Source: Richelia intracellularis HH01
Lineage (GTDB): Bacteria; Cyanobacteriota; Cyanobacteriia; Cyanobacteriales; Nostocaceae
DNA: 64,000 nt
Direction: 5' to 3'
Assembly: GCF_000350105.1 (NCBI RefSeq)
Contig: NZ_CAIY01000038.1
Location: 45,785-109,784 of the forward strand
Shown here piece by piece: positions 1-11,900 of this stretch. The notes beneath the pieces were generated by a model. That model was not told the origin of the DNA, ran no database searches, and saw nothing but the letters and a program-made list of their open reading frames with translations. Numbering within the stretch: position 1 is the stretch's first letter; every line of letters starts with the position of its first letter. The position numbers and the translations under genes were made by a program.

Positions 1-78
1 ATGCTTTTCGATTAATGAGCGCATTAGAGTGCCCTTGCCCACACCGCTAGGACCAGTAAGAACAATAAGTTTTCCCAA
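1..78 (-). CDS. gmk: Guanylate kinase, N-terminal fragment (runs off the window start)
   Basis: Guanylate kinase phosphorylates GMP to GDP with ATP in the cytoplasm. The minus strand reads [18 protein letters not shown], the typical N-terminus with the P-loop GPSGVGKGT, before the window ends. It lies downstream of remA, the usual cyanobacterial and Firmicutes order. The start is unclear: the frame has no ATG and meets a stop at 100-102. A TTG at 76-78 could serve but has no visible ribosome binding site. Alternatively an ATG at 123-125 starts another frame that would join the kinase frame if the 7-base T run at 85-91 (A run on the coding strand) had one more base. Identity is firm for the fragment; the start is not. 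Confidence 0.8.
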   Translation of the reverse strand, partial: MGKLIVLTGPSGVGKGTLMRSLIEKH

Positions 79-301
79 TGGTAGTTTTTTTGAGTGTTTT
101 TATTGTAACTAAACAAAGCTATCATTTGCTCAACCTGCAAATCATAAATAAAAAAATCTGCTTTCGAAAGCATCTGCTATTGAGATGCTTCAAACACTAC
201 TATAGATTTCGACGAAACAAGAAATCATTAAATTATCACATACTAGTATATTTACGTATAAACACTGGGAGATTTTAATTGTAAGTCAATAGTGCCGTCA
301 A

Positions 302-580
302 TTATAAATTGTGTTTATCCACAGTATTATGATGATCGCGGGCAATCACAAACCGATTTGCAATTGTTTCCGGCTGAATTGCAGAAAGGATAACATGGCT
401 GGAATCAGTAATAATTACAGCCCTGGTCCGACGACCATAAGTTGAATCAACCAGTTTACCCTTATCTCTTGCATCATTAATGATACGTTTAATGGGTGCA
501 GACTCCGGACTGACAATGGCAACTACTCGGTTAGCAGATACAATGTTGCCGAAACCAATATTTATTAGCTGAATGTCCAT
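302..580 (-). CDS. remA: RemA/DUF370 family regulator
   Basis: A 92-residue protein of the RemA (YlzA, DUF370) family, a DNA-binding regulator of matrix genes in Bacillus; its role in cyanobacteria is not settled. The sequence begins [12 protein letters not shown], followed by [13 protein letters not shown] and YGRRTRAVI, all family-conserved, and length is normal. An ATG five codons further upstream exists, but family proteins start at MDIQL. gmk follows on the same strand after about 200 bases, the conserved order, so the two may be cotranscribed. Confidence 0.9.
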   Translation of the reverse strand: MDIQLINIGFGNIVSANRVVAIVSPESAPIKRIINDARDKGKLVDSTYGRRTRAVIITDSSHVILSAIQPETIANRFVIARDHHNTVDKHNL

Positions 581-1815
581 AAAAAATGATGGCAAACTCA
601 GAATGGGGTAAATACGTAACTAGTTACGCTTATATAGGCAACTGTTCTCCAATGTTATCCCTAAAAAACTGTAGTTACAATGGTCTTGAGTTATTTTTCA
701 ATGCTGCTTTGAAATGGGTGCTTAGTGCTGAAACATGTCATAAGTTTTTAGTACCTAAAATAATTACTAGTCAAGTGAAATTGTTTACAAAGATTCCAAG
801 TATTTGGTTGGTAGTCAGCACAATCATTCAATTAAAAAGCGTTTAAACCTTACTTATATTTACTCCTTACAGTAGAGTTAGTAAAGTGTTTAAACAGTTT
901 AATATAGAGTCCTTGGTAGAGGTAATAATTTGAGTAATAAAAATTATTATGATAAAAAAATCAGGCTAAGTCCTGTAAACATTTTTTGTTTGCTTACTTG
1001 TTTGTTTTAAACTACCAGTAGATAAAATTCTATTAACATTAGATTTCTCTAAATTGTAGTTATTTTATGTTACCTTCTCATCTTAAGTACATTTTGAAAT
1101 AATTACAATCTTAGAAGCTATTAGTGTAATTAGGTAAGGATTATATTAAATGTAATTTCTGGCAAACTAACATATTGGAGTACTTCTTAAAAGTCAATAA
1201 TTTATCTTGAGGATACGGTAACTGAGTTTTATACCCGTGTGTTGTGTATTGATAAGTTCCCATTTCTCCTTAGTTCTTCATTAACTGTACATAAAATGAA
1301 ATAATAAATCTATTTATTATTATTATTATTTACAAATTGTAAATATATTTTGCTTTTCCAAAGTATTTTTTTGTAAATATATAATTACTTGATTAATTTT
1401 AACATTTAGTTCTGGCATTCCAATGTAGAGTGACACTCTACTGCATTAATTTAATTTGTCCTTTGCATAAGTCAAAGTTTGATTTTGAAGTTATATACAA
1501 TACTTGTTTTTACAAATTGTTTACCTTTGTAAAGTAAATGAGTAGACTATTGACTTTTTTGCATATTCTTTGAATTGAAAAGACTTATTATTCAAATAAT
1601 ATAGGGATGTTGAAGTATTGTTAAAATGTGTCTAACAACATGCAAGTTAAGACTCTATAATTCAACAGAAAGCACTCTTAAATTTCAAGAGTCTTCTCTT
1701 CACCAAAACTATTCCCAAGTTAAAATTTGGGGGTGGTAATGATTTCAAATCTCAACCAGAAATATAACTGGTAACTTCAATGATTCCTCAATCCTTATTA
1801 GAGAGGAGGGTATGA
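581..1815. other. Spacer upstream of psaA
   Basis: AT-rich, no convincing gene on either strand. A short TTA trinucleotide run lies near 1313-1331. The psaA promoter and leader must be here, but I cannot point to the boxes with confidence. Confidence 0.5.
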
Positions 1816-4077
1816 ATGACGATAAGTCCTCCAGAACGAGAGGAGAAAAAGGCAAAAGTTCTAGTTGATACGGATCCAGTAGCAACTTCCTTTGAGAAGT
1901 GGGCAAAACCAGGACATTTTGACAGGACTTTAGCTAGAGGCCCCAAAACCACTACATGGATTTGGAACCTCCATGCCCTCGCCCATGATTTCGATACACA
2001 TACAAGTGACTTAGAAGATATATCCCGCAAAATCTTCTCTGCGCACTTCGGTCATTTGGCTGTAGTAACCCTATGGCTAAGTGGGATGATATTTCACGGC
2101 GCAAAATTTTCAAACTATGAGGCTTGGTTAAATAACCCCATTGGAGTCAAACCAAGTGCTCAAGTTGTGTGGTCTATTGTTGGCCAAGATATCTTGAATG
2201 GTGATGTTGGCGGTGGCTTCCATGGCATTCAAATTACATCGGGTTTATTCCATGTTTGGCGTGGCTGGGGTATTACCAGTTCCTTCCAGCTTTACTGTAC
2301 TGCAATAGGTGGTTTGTTATTAGCAGGATTATTTTTATTTGCTGGCTGGTTCCACTACCACAAAAAAGCCCCCAAACTTGAATGGTTCCAGAATGTGGAA
2401 TCAATGATGAATCACCACTTGGCTGTATTACTGGGTTGTGGTTCCTTAGGCTGGGCTGGTCATCTGATACATGTATCTGCCCCTATTAACCAACTTTTGG
2501 ATAAGGGTATAGTAGCAAGAGATATCCCCCTACCTCATGAACTGCTTTTTAATGCAGACAAGATGGCGGAGTTTTATCCTAGCTTTGCACAGGGTTTATC
2601 TCCCTTCTTTACCTTTAACTGGGGTGTTTATGCTGACTTCCTCACATTCAAAGGTGGTCTTAACCCCACAACAGGTAGTTTGTGGATGACAGATATTGCC
2701 CATCACCATTTAGCAATTGCAGTATTATTTATTGTTGCTGGCCATATGTACCGTACCAACTGGGGTATTGGTCATAGCATGAAGGAAATTTTGGAAAGTC
2801 ATAAGGGTCCTTTCACAGGTGAAGGTCACAAAGGTCTTTATGAAATTCTTACGACCTCTTGGCACGCTCAACTGGCAGTTAACTTGGCTATGATGGGCTC
2901 ATTGAGTATCATTGTTGCGCATCACATGTATTCAATGCCGCCATATCCATACTTGGCAACTGACTATGCAACTCAGTTATGCTTATTTACTCACCATATT
3001 TGGATAGGTGGGTTTTTAATTGTTGGTGCAGGTGCTCATGGAGCGATATTCATGGTGCGTGATTATGATCCTGTTATTAACCAGAATAACCTTTTGGATC
3101 GGATGATTCGTCACCGTGATGCAATTATTTCTCATCTAAACTGGGTATGTATCTTCCTTGGATTCCACAGTTTTGGGCTTTATGTCCATAACGATACAAT
3201 GCGTGCCTTAGGCAGACCCCAAGACATGTTTTCGGATGCATCAATTAAATTGCAGCCTGTATTTGCTCAGTGGTTACAGAACCTACATACGATGGCTCCT
3301 GGTAGTGGTACTGCTCCTAATGCCTTGACAACTGTTAGTCATGCTTTTGGTGGTGGTGCAGTTGCAATTGGTGGTAAAGTCGCAATGATGCCCATTGCAC
3401 TAGGTACGGCTGATTTCATGGTTCACCATATCCATGCTTTTACTATTCATGTCACCGTACTCATACTACTCAAGGGTCTACTATTTGCTCGTAGTTCTCG
3501 TTTAATTCCAGACAAAAGTAATTTAGGCTTTCGTTTCCCATGTGATGGCCCTGGTCGTGGTGGTACTTGTCAAGTTTCTGGATGGGATCACGTATTCCTA
3601 GGTCTATTCTGGATGTATAATTCCCTATCCATAGTAATTTTTCACTTTAGCTGGAAGATGCAATCCGATATTTGGGGAACTATAGATACAGCTGGTAATG
3701 TGTCTCACATTACCGGCGGAAACTTTGCCCAAAGTGCTATTACTATCAATGGCTGGTTGCGCGATTTCTTATGGGCACAATCAACACAAGTTATCAATTC
3801 CTATGGTAGTGAGTTATCTGCTTATGGTTTGATGTTCTTGGCTGGCCACTTTATTTGGGCCTTCAGCTTGATGTTCTTATTTAGTGGTCGTGGCTATTGG
3901 CAAGAATTGATTGAGTCTATTGTTTGGGCACACAATAAGCTAAAAGTTGCACCTGCAATTCAGCCGCGCGCCCTGAGTATCATTCAGGGCCGTGCTGTAG
4001 GGGTAGCTCACTACCTCTTGGGAGGAATTACCGTTACCTGGGCATTCTTCCACGCACATATACTTTCAATAGGCTAG
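1816..4077 (+). CDS. psaA: Photosystem I P700 apoprotein A1
   Basis: PsaA is one half of the photosystem I core heterodimer in the thylakoid membrane; it binds P700, antenna chlorophylls, phylloquinone and, with PsaB, the 4Fe-4S cluster FX. The protein is 753 residues, normal for the family, and opens [20 protein letters not shown]. The FX loop is [10 protein letters not shown] with cysteines 576 and 585, followed by [13 protein letters not shown]. Many histidines in membrane helices (for example [15 protein letters not shown]) are the chlorophyll ligands expected. The GAGGAGGG ribosome site at 1803-1810 fixes the ATG at 1816. psaB follows after 133 bases and the pair is normally one operon. 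No truncation or frameshift. Confidence 0.99.
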   Translation: MTISPPEREEKKAKVLVDTDPVATSFEKWAKPGHFDRTLARGPKTTTWIWNLHALAHDFDTHTSDLEDISRKIFSAHFGHLAVVTLWLSGMIFHGAKFSNYEAWLNNPIGVKPSAQVVWSIVGQDILNGDVGGGFHGIQITSGLFHVWRGWGITSSFQLYCTAIGGLLLAGLFLFAGWFHYHKKAPKLEWFQNVESMMNHHLAVLLGCGSLGWAGHLIHVSAPINQLLDKGIVARDIPLPHELLFNADKMAEFYPSFAQGLSPFFTFNWGVYADFLTFKGGLNPTTGSLWMTDIAHHHLAIAVLFIVAGHMYRTNWGIGHSMKEILESHKGPFTGEGHKGLYEILTTSWHAQLAVNLAMMGSLSIIVAHHMYSMPPYPYLATDYATQLCLFTHHIWIGGFLIVGAGAHGAIFMVRDYDPVINQNNLLDRMIRHRDAIISHLNWVCIFLGFHSFGLYVHNDTMRALGRPQDMFSDASIKLQPVFAQWLQNLHTMAPGSGTAPNALTTVSHAFGGGAVAIGGKVAMMPIALGTADFMVHHIHAFTIHVTVLILLKGLLFARSSRLIPDKSNLGFRFPCDGPGRGGTCQVSGWDHVFLGLFWMYNSLSIVIFHFSWKMQSDIWGTIDTAGNVSHITGGNFAQSAITINGWLRDFLWAQSTQVINSYGSELSAYGLMFLAGHFIWAFSLMFLFSGRGYWQELIESIVWAHNKLKVAPAIQPRALSIIQGRAVGVAHYLLGGITVTWAFFHAHILSIG

Positions 4078-4210
4078 TCACAAGCCTTATTTAAACTATG
4101 AGTAGTGAGTGATGGAGAATGTAGTTGTAAACTCCCAATCCCACACTCTAAACTCGTAAAATCAGCCGTTGATATGTGATAGCTCAAGGTCAGATAAATT
4201 ATCATAACCC

Positions 4211-6412
4211 ATGGCAACAAAATTTCCCAAATTTAGCCAGGATCTTGCACAGGATCCGACTACGCGTCGGATTTGGTATGCAATGGCGATGGCCAACGAT
4301 TTTGAAAGTCATGATGGCATGAATGAGGAAAATCTTTATCAAAAGATTTTCGCCACTCACTTTGGTCATCTAGCAATCATTTTCCTATGGGCATCCGGCA
4401 ATCTTTTCCACGTAGCCTGGCAAGGTAACTTTGAACAGTGGATTAAAGATCCTCTGCATATTCGTCCCATTGCCCATGCAATTTGGGACCCTCACTTCGG
4501 CAAACCAGCAATTGATGCTTTTACCCAGGCAGGTGCTTCTAATCCTGTAAACATAGCTTATTCTGGTGTCTATCACTGGTGGTACACCATTGGTATGCGG
4601 ACTAATGGTGACTTATATATGGGTTCCGTATTCCTGCTAATGTTTGCAGCAGTATTGTTATTTGCTGGCTGGTTACACTTACAACCCAAGTTCCGCCCCA
4701 GTCTAGCTTGGTTTAAGAATGCTGAATCTCGTCTCAACCACCACTTAGCTGGTTTATTTGGTGTTAGCTCCTTAGCCTGGACAGGACACCTAGTACATGT
4801 TGCCATTCCTGAATCTCGAGGACAACATGTGGGTTGGGATAACTTTTTAAGTACTGCTCCACACCCAGCTGGTTTACAACCTTTCTTTAGTGGAAACTGG
4901 GGGATTTATGCTCAAAATACAGATACTGCTAGTCATGTATTTGGTACTTCTCAAGGTGCAGGAACTGCAATCCTGACCTTTTTGGGCGGTTTCCATCCCC
5001 AAACCGAATCGTTGTGGTTAACCGATATGGCTCACCACCATCTGGCAATTGCAGTGATTTTCATTATTGCTGGCCATATGTATCGGACTAGCTTCGGCAT
5101 TGGTCATAACATGAGGGAGATTCTTGATGCTCATATACCTCCTTCTGGTCGCCTGGGTGATGGTCACAAGGGTCTTTATGACACAGTTAACAACTCCCTA
5201 CATTTCCAATTAGGACTGGCCTTGGCCTCTTTAGGTGTAGTTACCTCTTTGGTGGCACAACACATGTATGCCTTGCCTCCTTATGCCTTTATTGCTAGGG
5301 ACTACACTACAATGTCAGCATTGTATACTCATCACCAATACATTGCTGGTTTTCTGATGGTTGGTGCTTTTGCTCATGGTGCGATCTTCTTTGTTCGCGA
5401 CTACGATCCAGAACAAAATAAAAATAATGTTCTTGCCCGGATTATAAATCATAAAGAAACGATAATTTCCCACCTAAGTTGGGTAACTCTGTTTCTTGGT
5501 TTTCACACCTTGGGTCTTTATGTCCACAATGATGTAGTGGTTGCTTTTGGTACTCCCGAAAAGCAAATTTTAATTGAACCCGTGTTTGCACAGTTTATAC
5601 AAGCTGCTCACGGCAAGGTGATGTATGGCATGGATATCCTACTATCTAATGCTAGTAGTCTTCCTTCCACGGCTGGTGCTGCTTGGTTACCTGGTTGGTC
5701 TGATGCAATAAACTCTGGTACAAACTCTCTGTTCTTAACTATTGGGCCTGGAGATTTTCTAGTACACCATGCTTTTGCTCTGGCAATTCATACTACTGCT
5801 CTAGTACTAATTAAAGGTGCTTTAGATGCACGTGGTTCTAAGTTAATGCCCGACAAAAAAGACTTTGGTTATGCTTTCCCTTGCGATGGCCCTGGCCGTG
5901 GAGGTACTTGTGATATTTCAGCTTGGGATTCCTTCTACCTGGCTATGTTCTGGATGTTAAATACTATTGGTTGGGTAACCTTCTATTGGCACTGGAAGCA
6001 TCTAGGTATTTGGCAGGGCAATGTTGCTCAGTTTAACGAAAACTCAACTTACTTAATGGGCTGGTTCCGTGATTACCTTTGGGCTAACTCTGCTCAGTTA
6101 ATCAATGGTTACAATCCCTACGGTATGAATAATCTATCTGTTTGGGCTTGGATGTTTCTCTTCGGACATCTGGTTTGGGCCACTGGTTTCATGTTTTTAA
6201 TTTCCTGGAGAGGTTATTGGCAAGAGTTAATTGAGACTCTTGTTTGGGCACATGAACGCACACCTTTGGCAAGCTTAATTCGCTGGAAAGATAAGCCTGT
6301 TGCTCTCTCTATCATACAAGCTCGTGTAGTTGGTTTAGCTCACTTCACTGTTGGTTATATTCTTACCTACGCAGCTTTTCTAATTGCTTCAACTGCTGGG
6401 AAATTTGGTTAA
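4211..6412 (+). CDS. psaB: Photosystem I P700 apoprotein A2
   Basis: PsaB pairs with PsaA to form the photosystem I reaction centre and supplies the docking face for plastocyanin or cytochrome c6. It is 733 residues and starts [20 protein letters not shown], as in nearly all PsaB. The FX motif [10 protein letters not shown] has cysteines 558 and 567. The stretch [18 protein letters not shown] marks the shorter, chloroplast-like PsaB form. The gene is intact and ends just before a strong hairpin that probably terminates the psaAB transcript. Confidence 0.99.
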   Translation: MATKFPKFSQDLAQDPTTRRIWYAMAMANDFESHDGMNEENLYQKIFATHFGHLAIIFLWASGNLFHVAWQGNFEQWIKDPLHIRPIAHAIWDPHFGKPAIDAFTQAGASNPVNIAYSGVYHWWYTIGMRTNGDLYMGSVFLLMFAAVLLFAGWLHLQPKFRPSLAWFKNAESRLNHHLAGLFGVSSLAWTGHLVHVAIPESRGQHVGWDNFLSTAPHPAGLQPFFSGNWGIYAQNTDTASHVFGTSQGAGTAILTFLGGFHPQTESLWLTDMAHHHLAIAVIFIIAGHMYRTSFGIGHNMREILDAHIPPSGRLGDGHKGLYDTVNNSLHFQLGLALASLGVVTSLVAQHMYALPPYAFIARDYTTMSALYTHHQYIAGFLMVGAFAHGAIFFVRDYDPEQNKNNVLARIINHKETIISHLSWVTLFLGFHTLGLYVHNDVVVAFGTPEKQILIEPVFAQFIQAAHGKVMYGMDILLSNASSLPSTAGAAWLPGWSDAINSGTNSLFLTIGPGDFLVHHAFALAIHTTALVLIKGALDARGSKLMPDKKDFGYAFPCDGPGRGGTCDISAWDSFYLAMFWMLNTIGWVTFYWHWKHLGIWQGNVAQFNENSTYLMGWFRDYLWANSAQLINGYNPYGMNNLSVWAWMFLFGHLVWATGFMFLISWRGYWQELIETLVWAHERTPLASLIRWKDKPVALSIIQARVVGLAHFTVGYILTYAAFLIASTAGKFG

Positions 6413-6442
6413 TCTAAACCAATAGTAGTTTAAGCAATCAAC

Positions 6443-6469
6443 AAATCCCCCATGACGGATGGGGGATTT
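6443..6469 (+). terminator. Terminator after psaB
   Basis: An 11-bp perfect stem (6443-6453 with 6459-6469), loop GACGG, followed by a weakly T-rich stretch. It lies 30 bases after the psaB stop. The remaining spacer to 6769 shows nothing else I can support. Confidence 0.75.
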
Positions 6470-6769
6470 CTATTATGAGTATTTATTATCATTACAATTC
6501 ACTTATATATATTACTCTAATTAATAGAAAAATAACTAAATTAGAGAAATCAGGGGCAATGGATTTACTACTAGAGATGCAAGATATTAAGTCAGGTGTT
6601 ATTTTTGATTTTAGGTAGGTTGCTAACAGCTACAGATAGGAAAATTCTATAATAGATTTTCTGACATAGAAAACTTAAAATATTATGCCTATTGCACCAG
6701 CAAATCTTTCAAGGAAGGAAATATCTGAACAATTATGTCCTGAAAAGAAGAGTCAGCAGAAGAAAGTGA

Positions 6770-7726
6770 CTAACTTGCCAAATATTCACTCATATTAGGT
6801 TGGGTTTTACGCAGTTTCTTTAAAGCTTCTCGTTCAATTTGGCGTACTCTTTCACGGCTAATATTAAGAATTTCACCAATCCTTGCCAAGGTCAAGGGGT
6901 TCCCATCATTCAAGCCATAGCGTAAAGACAAAACCTCTCTCTGCTGGGGGGTTAATTTATCCATTAAGTGTTCTATTTCATAGGAAAGAGAAGATTGAAT
7001 CACAAAATCTTCCGGGGAAATATTAGGGTCTTCCAACATTTCTCCTAATTCAGTGTCATAGTTATCTCCCAACCTTAAATCTAAAGATAAAGGAGCACGA
7101 GACTTTTCTAAATATTCTCTTACTTGTTGAGGAGTCAATGACAGTTCTGTAGATAACTCTGAAATATTCGGAGCCCGTCCTAGTGTTTGAGACATAGTAC
7201 GTTGGGCCTTTTTTATTTTATTTAGCTTCTCAGTAATATGAATGGGAAGACGAATAGTTCTGCCCTTTTCTGCTATGGCTCTGGTTATAGCCTGTCGTAT
7301 CCACCAGTAGGCATATGTAGAAAACCTATAGCCTTTACTAGGGTCAAATTTTTCTACCCCTCGCTGCATACCAATACTACCTTCCTGAATTAAGTCTAGT
7401 AGATCGACGTTGCGCTTAATGTACTTCTTTGCAACCGATACTACTAAACGCAAATTTGCTTCCACCATTTTCCTCTTAGCTATTTCACCATCTGCAATCA
7501 CCTGTTTTAATTCTGTTAATTCTAACTTGGTTGCTCGTAACCATTCTTCCCAGCTTGGTTCATATCCTAACTGATTAGCCAAAGATTCTTTCACTTTGTA
7601 TAACATGGCAGCCTTCTGCACTTGTTTACCATATTGAATTTCTTGTTCATGTGTTAAAAGTGGTACGCGACCAATTTCGCGTAAGTAAGTCCGCACAAGA
7701 TCTGTGGGTTTAGGGATAGTCTTCAT
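6770..7726 (-). CDS. Group 2 RNA polymerase sigma factor (RpoD/SigA family)
   Basis: A 318-residue sigma-70 factor that would direct RNA polymerase to alternative promoters. It opens with region 1.2 ([20 protein letters not shown]), then region 2 ([37 protein letters not shown]), region 3 ([17 protein letters not shown]) and the region 4 helix-turn-helix ([19 protein letters not shown]). It lacks the long N-terminal extension of the primary SigA, so it is a group 2 factor of the SigB/C/D/E kind, usually linked to carbon, nitrogen or light responses. I cannot assign the letter. It stands alone, convergent with psaAB. Confidence 0.9.
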   Translation of the reverse strand: MKTIPKPTDLVRTYLREIGRVPLLTHEQEIQYGKQVQKAAMLYKVKESLANQLGYEPSWEEWLRATKLELTELKQVIADGEIAKRKMVEANLRLVVSVAKKYIKRNVDLLDLIQEGSIGMQRGVEKFDPSKGYRFSTYAYWWIRQAITRAIAEKGRTIRLPIHITEKLNKIKKAQRTMSQTLGRAPNISELSTELSLTPQQVREYLEKSRAPLSLDLRLGDNYDTELGEMLEDPNISPEDFVIQSSLSYEIEHLMDKLTPQQREVLSLRYGLNDGNPLTLARIGEILNISRERVRQIEREALKKLRKTQPNMSEYLAS

Positions 7727-8883
7727 GGTGCTACTTTTCGTGAATGATGTAGTTTTAGGTATTTTCTTTGATATTTGGAATAAGATCGATTAGATAATAG
7801 TAATATTTACCACTTGCCAATATGGGATTTAACAAGTTTGTACGCAGTTACCCTTACATATTCTCAGTTTAACTGCAAATGGTAATTAAATTTACCTAAG
7901 TGTTAATTCTCACAACTGCTCTATCTAAATTCCACAAACTCAACAAGCATAGCCAGTTAGATATCAATGGTTGAATGTCAAATTTCTTTATGCGTATTTT
8001 TAATAATTGTAACATTTATAATTTTTTTACGACTACTAGTTTACAGATGGATTATAGGAAGTATGGTTTCTATCCATTAATTAATCATAATCATAGATGT
8101 GGGAATACTTTTGTTATTTCAATATTTAAATTTATTAGTTTATTAACATAACTCAATAATAAAGGTAATTGCTTTGATTTAGGAGGAGCTTTATGTTTTC
8201 TTTCGAGTGCCTATATCAATAATGTGGTTTTGTTTCGAAAACCTAACAACTTCAACAATCCTATGTTTCATTTATATGAATGGCCCCATGCTACTGCAAG
8301 ATATTAGGTAGTCCATGGGATAAGGGATATAGAATTCTTCAGTTATTTACTTATTAGTTAAGTGTTAGCCATTGTACTTAAATTCACTGTAATAACTGTT
8401 TGCTGAGAACTATAAATATTTATATTTAATAGACAATTGGCTTGGGAGTAGCAGAAAAAACAAAGACTAGAGAAAAATGATTTCTAATGAAATTACTGAA
8501 ATCTTATTAAAATGTATTGAGTTAGAGCATAACTAAAGATAACATGAAGGTTATATAACAATAAGAGCTTGATGCACATACAGCCAATCACCCCACACAA
8601 GTTTTATCATTTATTATTCATAGCTCCTATTAGTGAGATAATATTCTAGTTAGGATCTAGAGTGTAGAAAAACTGAATTGTGAAAATTGCTTATGAAAAT
8701 TACTTAATCCCCTTCAGGAAAAGTCCTACCCTTTGGCCATAGGCATTCTTGCCCTGAATAGATTATGCAGATACACTGACTTTAAAGCGAGAACACATAT
8801 TATCATCAAGAAAATCCCTTTCAGTTACCCATCTAGATAAAATAGTCATCAGAATGACATAAGTAATGCTTAAGAGCTGAATC
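7727..8883. other. Spacer between sigma factor and tatC
   Basis: About 1.16 kb, AT-rich, between divergent genes. A 51-codon open frame without ATG (about 8153-8308, plus strand) reads somewhat like protein, but this length is expected by chance at this base composition. Promoters for both flanking genes should lie here. Confidence 0.5.
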
Positions 8884-9669
8884 ATGCCACTTTCAAAAGA
8901 TGCAGACACGTTAGTTGATATCGAAGAAGATAGCTTTTTAGCAGATAATGATTCACTGGATGAATTACCAGGTAATGTGGAAATGTCTCTGTTTGAGCAT
9001 TTAGAAGAACTGCGGATGCGGATGTTCTATGCTCTAGTTGCTACAGTCATAGCTGCTATTGGCTGTTTTATTATAGTTAAACCTATTGTCCAGCTATTAG
9101 AAGTCCCGGCCAAGGGAGTTAAATTCCTTCAACTCGCACCTGGGGAGTATTTCTTTGTTTCTGTTCAAGTTGCTGGATATAGTGGTTTGCTAATTGTTAG
9201 TCCTTTCATTCTATATCAAATTATTCAATTTGTTTTACCTGGATTAACCCGTCGTGAGCGTCACTTTTTAGGACCAGTAGTCTTAGGTTCTAGTATTCTA
9301 TTTTTTGCTGGTTTAATATTTTCTTACCTTTTACTAATTCCCGCTGCATTAAACTTTTTGATTAATTATGGTGCAGAAGTAGTAGATCAGTTGTGGTCTA
9401 TCGATAAATACTTTAAATTTGTGTTGCTATTACTTTTTAGTGCTGGTTTAGCCTTCCAAATTCCTGTAATTCAGCTATTATTAGGCTCTTTAGGTATAGT
9501 TTCTTCCCAAACAATGATTTCCGGCTGGCGCTACGTTATTTTGGGAGCAGTAGTTCTGGGAGCTATACTTACCCCATCCACCGATCCTCTTACCCAGAGT
9601 TTATTAGCAGGAGCAATATTAGGATTATATTTCAGCGGTATTGGGTTGGTAAAATTACTTGGTAAATAG
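8884..9669 (+). CDS. tatC: Sec-independent protein translocase subunit TatC
   Basis: TatC is the multispanning membrane receptor of the twin-arginine pathway, which moves folded proteins, such as the Rieske protein, across the thylakoid or plasma membrane. The 261-residue protein has an acidic cytoplasmic N-terminus, then [11 protein letters not shown], the family signature that recognises signal peptides. Six hydrophobic segments follow, with [15 protein letters not shown] and [11 protein letters not shown], both conserved TatC motifs. The length is usual for cyanobacteria. No petC or petA lies beside it, although tatC often neighbours them in this group (from memory). Confidence 0.97.
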   Translation: MPLSKDADTLVDIEEDSFLADNDSLDELPGNVEMSLFEHLEELRMRMFYALVATVIAAIGCFIIVKPIVQLLEVPAKGVKFLQLAPGEYFFVSVQVAGYSGLLIVSPFILYQIIQFVLPGLTRRERHFLGPVVLGSSILFFAGLIFSYLLLIPAALNFLINYGAEVVDQLWSIDKYFKFVLLLLFSAGLAFQIPVIQLLLGSLGIVSSQTMISGWRYVILGAVVLGAILTPSTDPLTQSLLAGAILGLYFSGIGLVKLLGK

Positions 9670-9839
9670 GAACACAACTAGGGGATTGGTTGGAACTATC
9701 ACTTATCTGCCCCCAGCTAATTAATTATTAGCTTGATTAGTTGTACGGAATAGACTGTGATTTTAGCCTTTATTTTATTACACTTGTGAAGTAAAATTTT
9801 AATGTGAAAATACTCTAACATATGGCAATTCTTGCAAGG

Positions 9840-10655
9840 TTAATAATTTCCAAGAAAAGATAAGGGGTTGCCCATATCTTCTGCAAAACCCAGAATACCT
9901 CGGTCACGATGTTCATAAATTAAACATCCTTGAGCATCAAATAAAAAAGTCCCTCCCCTTTGCACCAAATAAGATGTGTTGGACATGTAAGTATTCCAAT
10001 TACTCAAAACATGTATCATATTTCGCAAACGTAGGGTTGCTAATTCAAAAGGACGTTGAAAACCTTTTCCCCCAGTTAAATTAAACAATGAACCTTTTAT
10101 TACTGGTAGGGGAGTAAAATCTAAAAACTCATCATCAGTAATTAATTGTGGTGCTTTTTTATCTCCTATGTAACCACGAAAAACCTCCTTCATAGTGCCA
10201 GGGCTACCAATTCCAGTACACATGACAAGAAAATTCAGCCAAGCCTTTTGTGAGACTGATAATAGGGGAAATTGAATAGATAAGCCGCCATATAGTCCTA
10301 GTTGGGAATGAATTTCCGCCTTCTCTTCTACAAACAAACATTCTGGGGCAAATCCTGTGTATTTACAAAATTTAAGTCCAGAATCACGATCACCAATTCC
10401 AATAGCACGAACCGCAATTCCCTTGTTAGAAAGTAGCTTTCTCTCTCTTTGTAACCACCAAGCATATTCCAAACTATCGAAATCCCCTAATAGTGACCAA
10501 ATTATTACTAGCAATTGGGGGGCATTCCAGCAATCATCTAATACTGATTTAATATTCCCATCACTAACTCGTAAGCATTGAGTTCGACTCAAAAAAGAAT
10601 AAGTATTTTGAGAGTTGGAGATTATTTGGTTATTCATTTGAAGTAATGGCAACAA
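9840..10655 (-). CDS. AhpC/TSA (peroxiredoxin-like 2) family thioredoxin-fold protein
   Basis: A 271-residue protein matching a cyanobacterial family annotated as AhpC/TSA or peroxiredoxin-like. The thioredoxin-like part runs from about residue 45 (LLVIIWSLLGDFDSLEYAWW) to GLYGGLSIQF; later blocks include GIGSPGTMKEVFRGY, FQRPFELATLRLRNM and QRGGTFLFDAQG. No CxxC motif is present at the usual position, so peroxidase activity is uncertain and its role is unknown to me. An internal ATG at 10637 is an alternative start. It is divergent from ycf23 across 112 bases, so the promoters may be shared. Confidence 0.75.
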   Translation of the reverse strand: MLPLLQMNNQIISNSQNTYSFLSRTQCLRVSDGNIKSVLDDCWNAPQLLVIIWSLLGDFDSLEYAWWLQRERKLLSNKGIAVRAIGIGDRDSGLKFCKYTGFAPECLFVEEKAEIHSQLGLYGGLSIQFPLLSVSQKAWLNFLVMCTGIGSPGTMKEVFRGYIGDKKAPQLITDDEFLDFTPLPVIKGSLFNLTGGKGFQRPFELATLRLRNMIHVLSNWNTYMSNTSYLVQRGGTFLFDAQGCLIYEHRDRGILGFAEDMGNPLSFLGNY

Positions 10656-10767
10656 CCTTTAAGTACAATTATACTATCTTCTTACCAGTCATTAATACAA
10701 AATCCAAAATAAAATTGTTCTTTAGGGTTGGTATAATTATAATTTACTTAGCTTCAAGGTAAAAACT

Positions 10768-11517
10768 ATGGCAATGCATCCTGCACTCCTAAATATATTT
10801 AATAAACGGCAAGTCCTAAAAATTATCAGTGGCTTGAATAATTTTAATCCTCAAAGTGTTACTTCTACTATCAAGGCAGCAAATCATGGTGGTGCAACTT
10901 TTATTGACATCGCTATAGAACCAGCCTTAGTAAGGCTAGCCAAGAAACTAACAAATCTTCCTATCTGCGTGTCTGCTGTAGAACCAGAAAAGTTCCTACC
11001 TGCAGTAGCAGCCGGTGCAGACTTAATTGAAATTGGTAACTTTGATAGCTTTTATGCTCAAGGGCTTCAATTTCAGGCAGATGAAGTTTTGGCTCTAACG
11101 GAGCAAACTCGTACTTTATTACCAAATATTTGCCTTTCTGTGACAGTCCCTCACATTCTCAGCTTAGATAAACAAGTACAACTAGCAGAAGAATTAGTTC
11201 AAGCTGGTGCAGATATTATCCAAACTGAGGGTGGTACTAGCAGCAGACCTAATAGTTCAGGAACATTAGGTTTAATAGAAAAAGCCTCTCCTACGTTAGC
11301 TGCAACTCATGAAATTAGCCGTGCCATTTCTATCCCAGTATTATGTGCTTCCGGTCTTTCTGATGTCACTGTACCATTGGCAATTGCATCTGGTGCAGCT
11401 GGTGTGGGTGTTGGTTCTTATATTAACCAGCTTAATAGTGAAGTGGCAATGGTTGCAGCAGTACGCAGTTTAAGGGAATCGATTACACTTGCCAACAAAT
11501 CTAATATTATTGCTTAG
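10768..11517 (+). CDS. ycf23: Ycf23 (DUF561) family protein
   Basis: Ycf23 is a conserved protein of cyanobacteria and red-lineage plastids; its function is unknown, although the sequence has TIM-barrel character. Here it is 249 residues with HGGATFIDIAIEP, CVSAVEPEKFLPAVAAGADLIEIGNFD and QAGADIIQTEGGTSS, typical of the family. The C-terminal VLCASGLSDVTVPLAIASGAAGVGVGS (read here in two parts) resembles a phosphate-binding barrel loop. It starts at ATG 10768 after an AAGGT-like site. No partner gene is adjacent on the same strand. Confidence 0.93.
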   Translation: MAMHPALLNIFNKRQVLKIISGLNNFNPQSVTSTIKAANHGGATFIDIAIEPALVRLAKKLTNLPICVSAVEPEKFLPAVAAGADLIEIGNFDSFYAQGLQFQADEVLALTEQTRTLLPNICLSVTVPHILSLDKQVQLAEELVQAGADIIQTEGGTSSRPNSSGTLGLIEKASPTLAATHEISRAISIPVLCASGLSDVTVPLAIASGAAGVGVGSYINQLNSEVAMVAAVRSLRESITLANKSNIIA

Positions 11518-11900
11518 AAAAAATCAGGTGGCAGTGATTATTCAATCCACTTTTTTCACAGTAGAATTAGTAACTTTGCATGTGGAATTGTATCTCTGCA
11601 CAACAGGTAGTTTGATGATATTATGATTGACAACACTCCGTGGATTAATATTACTTGATGTAATTCTCTGATAACAGTTTTATTATCTTCTTAGATGAAA
11701 TTGACAAATAACTAAGAATGTGTACATCTATTTTATAGTGTTACACTTTAATTTTTAAATGTCTATTTCCTCATACTCTCTGCCAACTGGCTTTTTCAAG
11801 TTGAATTATGACTGTTAATTTAGAATACCCCTTAATCAATAGCCAGTGAGCAGGGAGGTAAAATGAAAAAACTGTGGAGTATAGATAATATTAGAAAATA
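11518..11900. other. Spacer between ycf23 and lysK
   Basis: 383 bases. A weak GTGG/CCAC hairpin with six Ts lies just after ycf23 (about 11529-11558) and could end that transcript. Otherwise nothing recognisable. Confidence 0.35.

Noticed and set aside
586..846. 86-codon plus-strand frame beginning inside the remA start
   Set aside because: No conserved blocks or promoter; overlaps the divergent remA 5' end.
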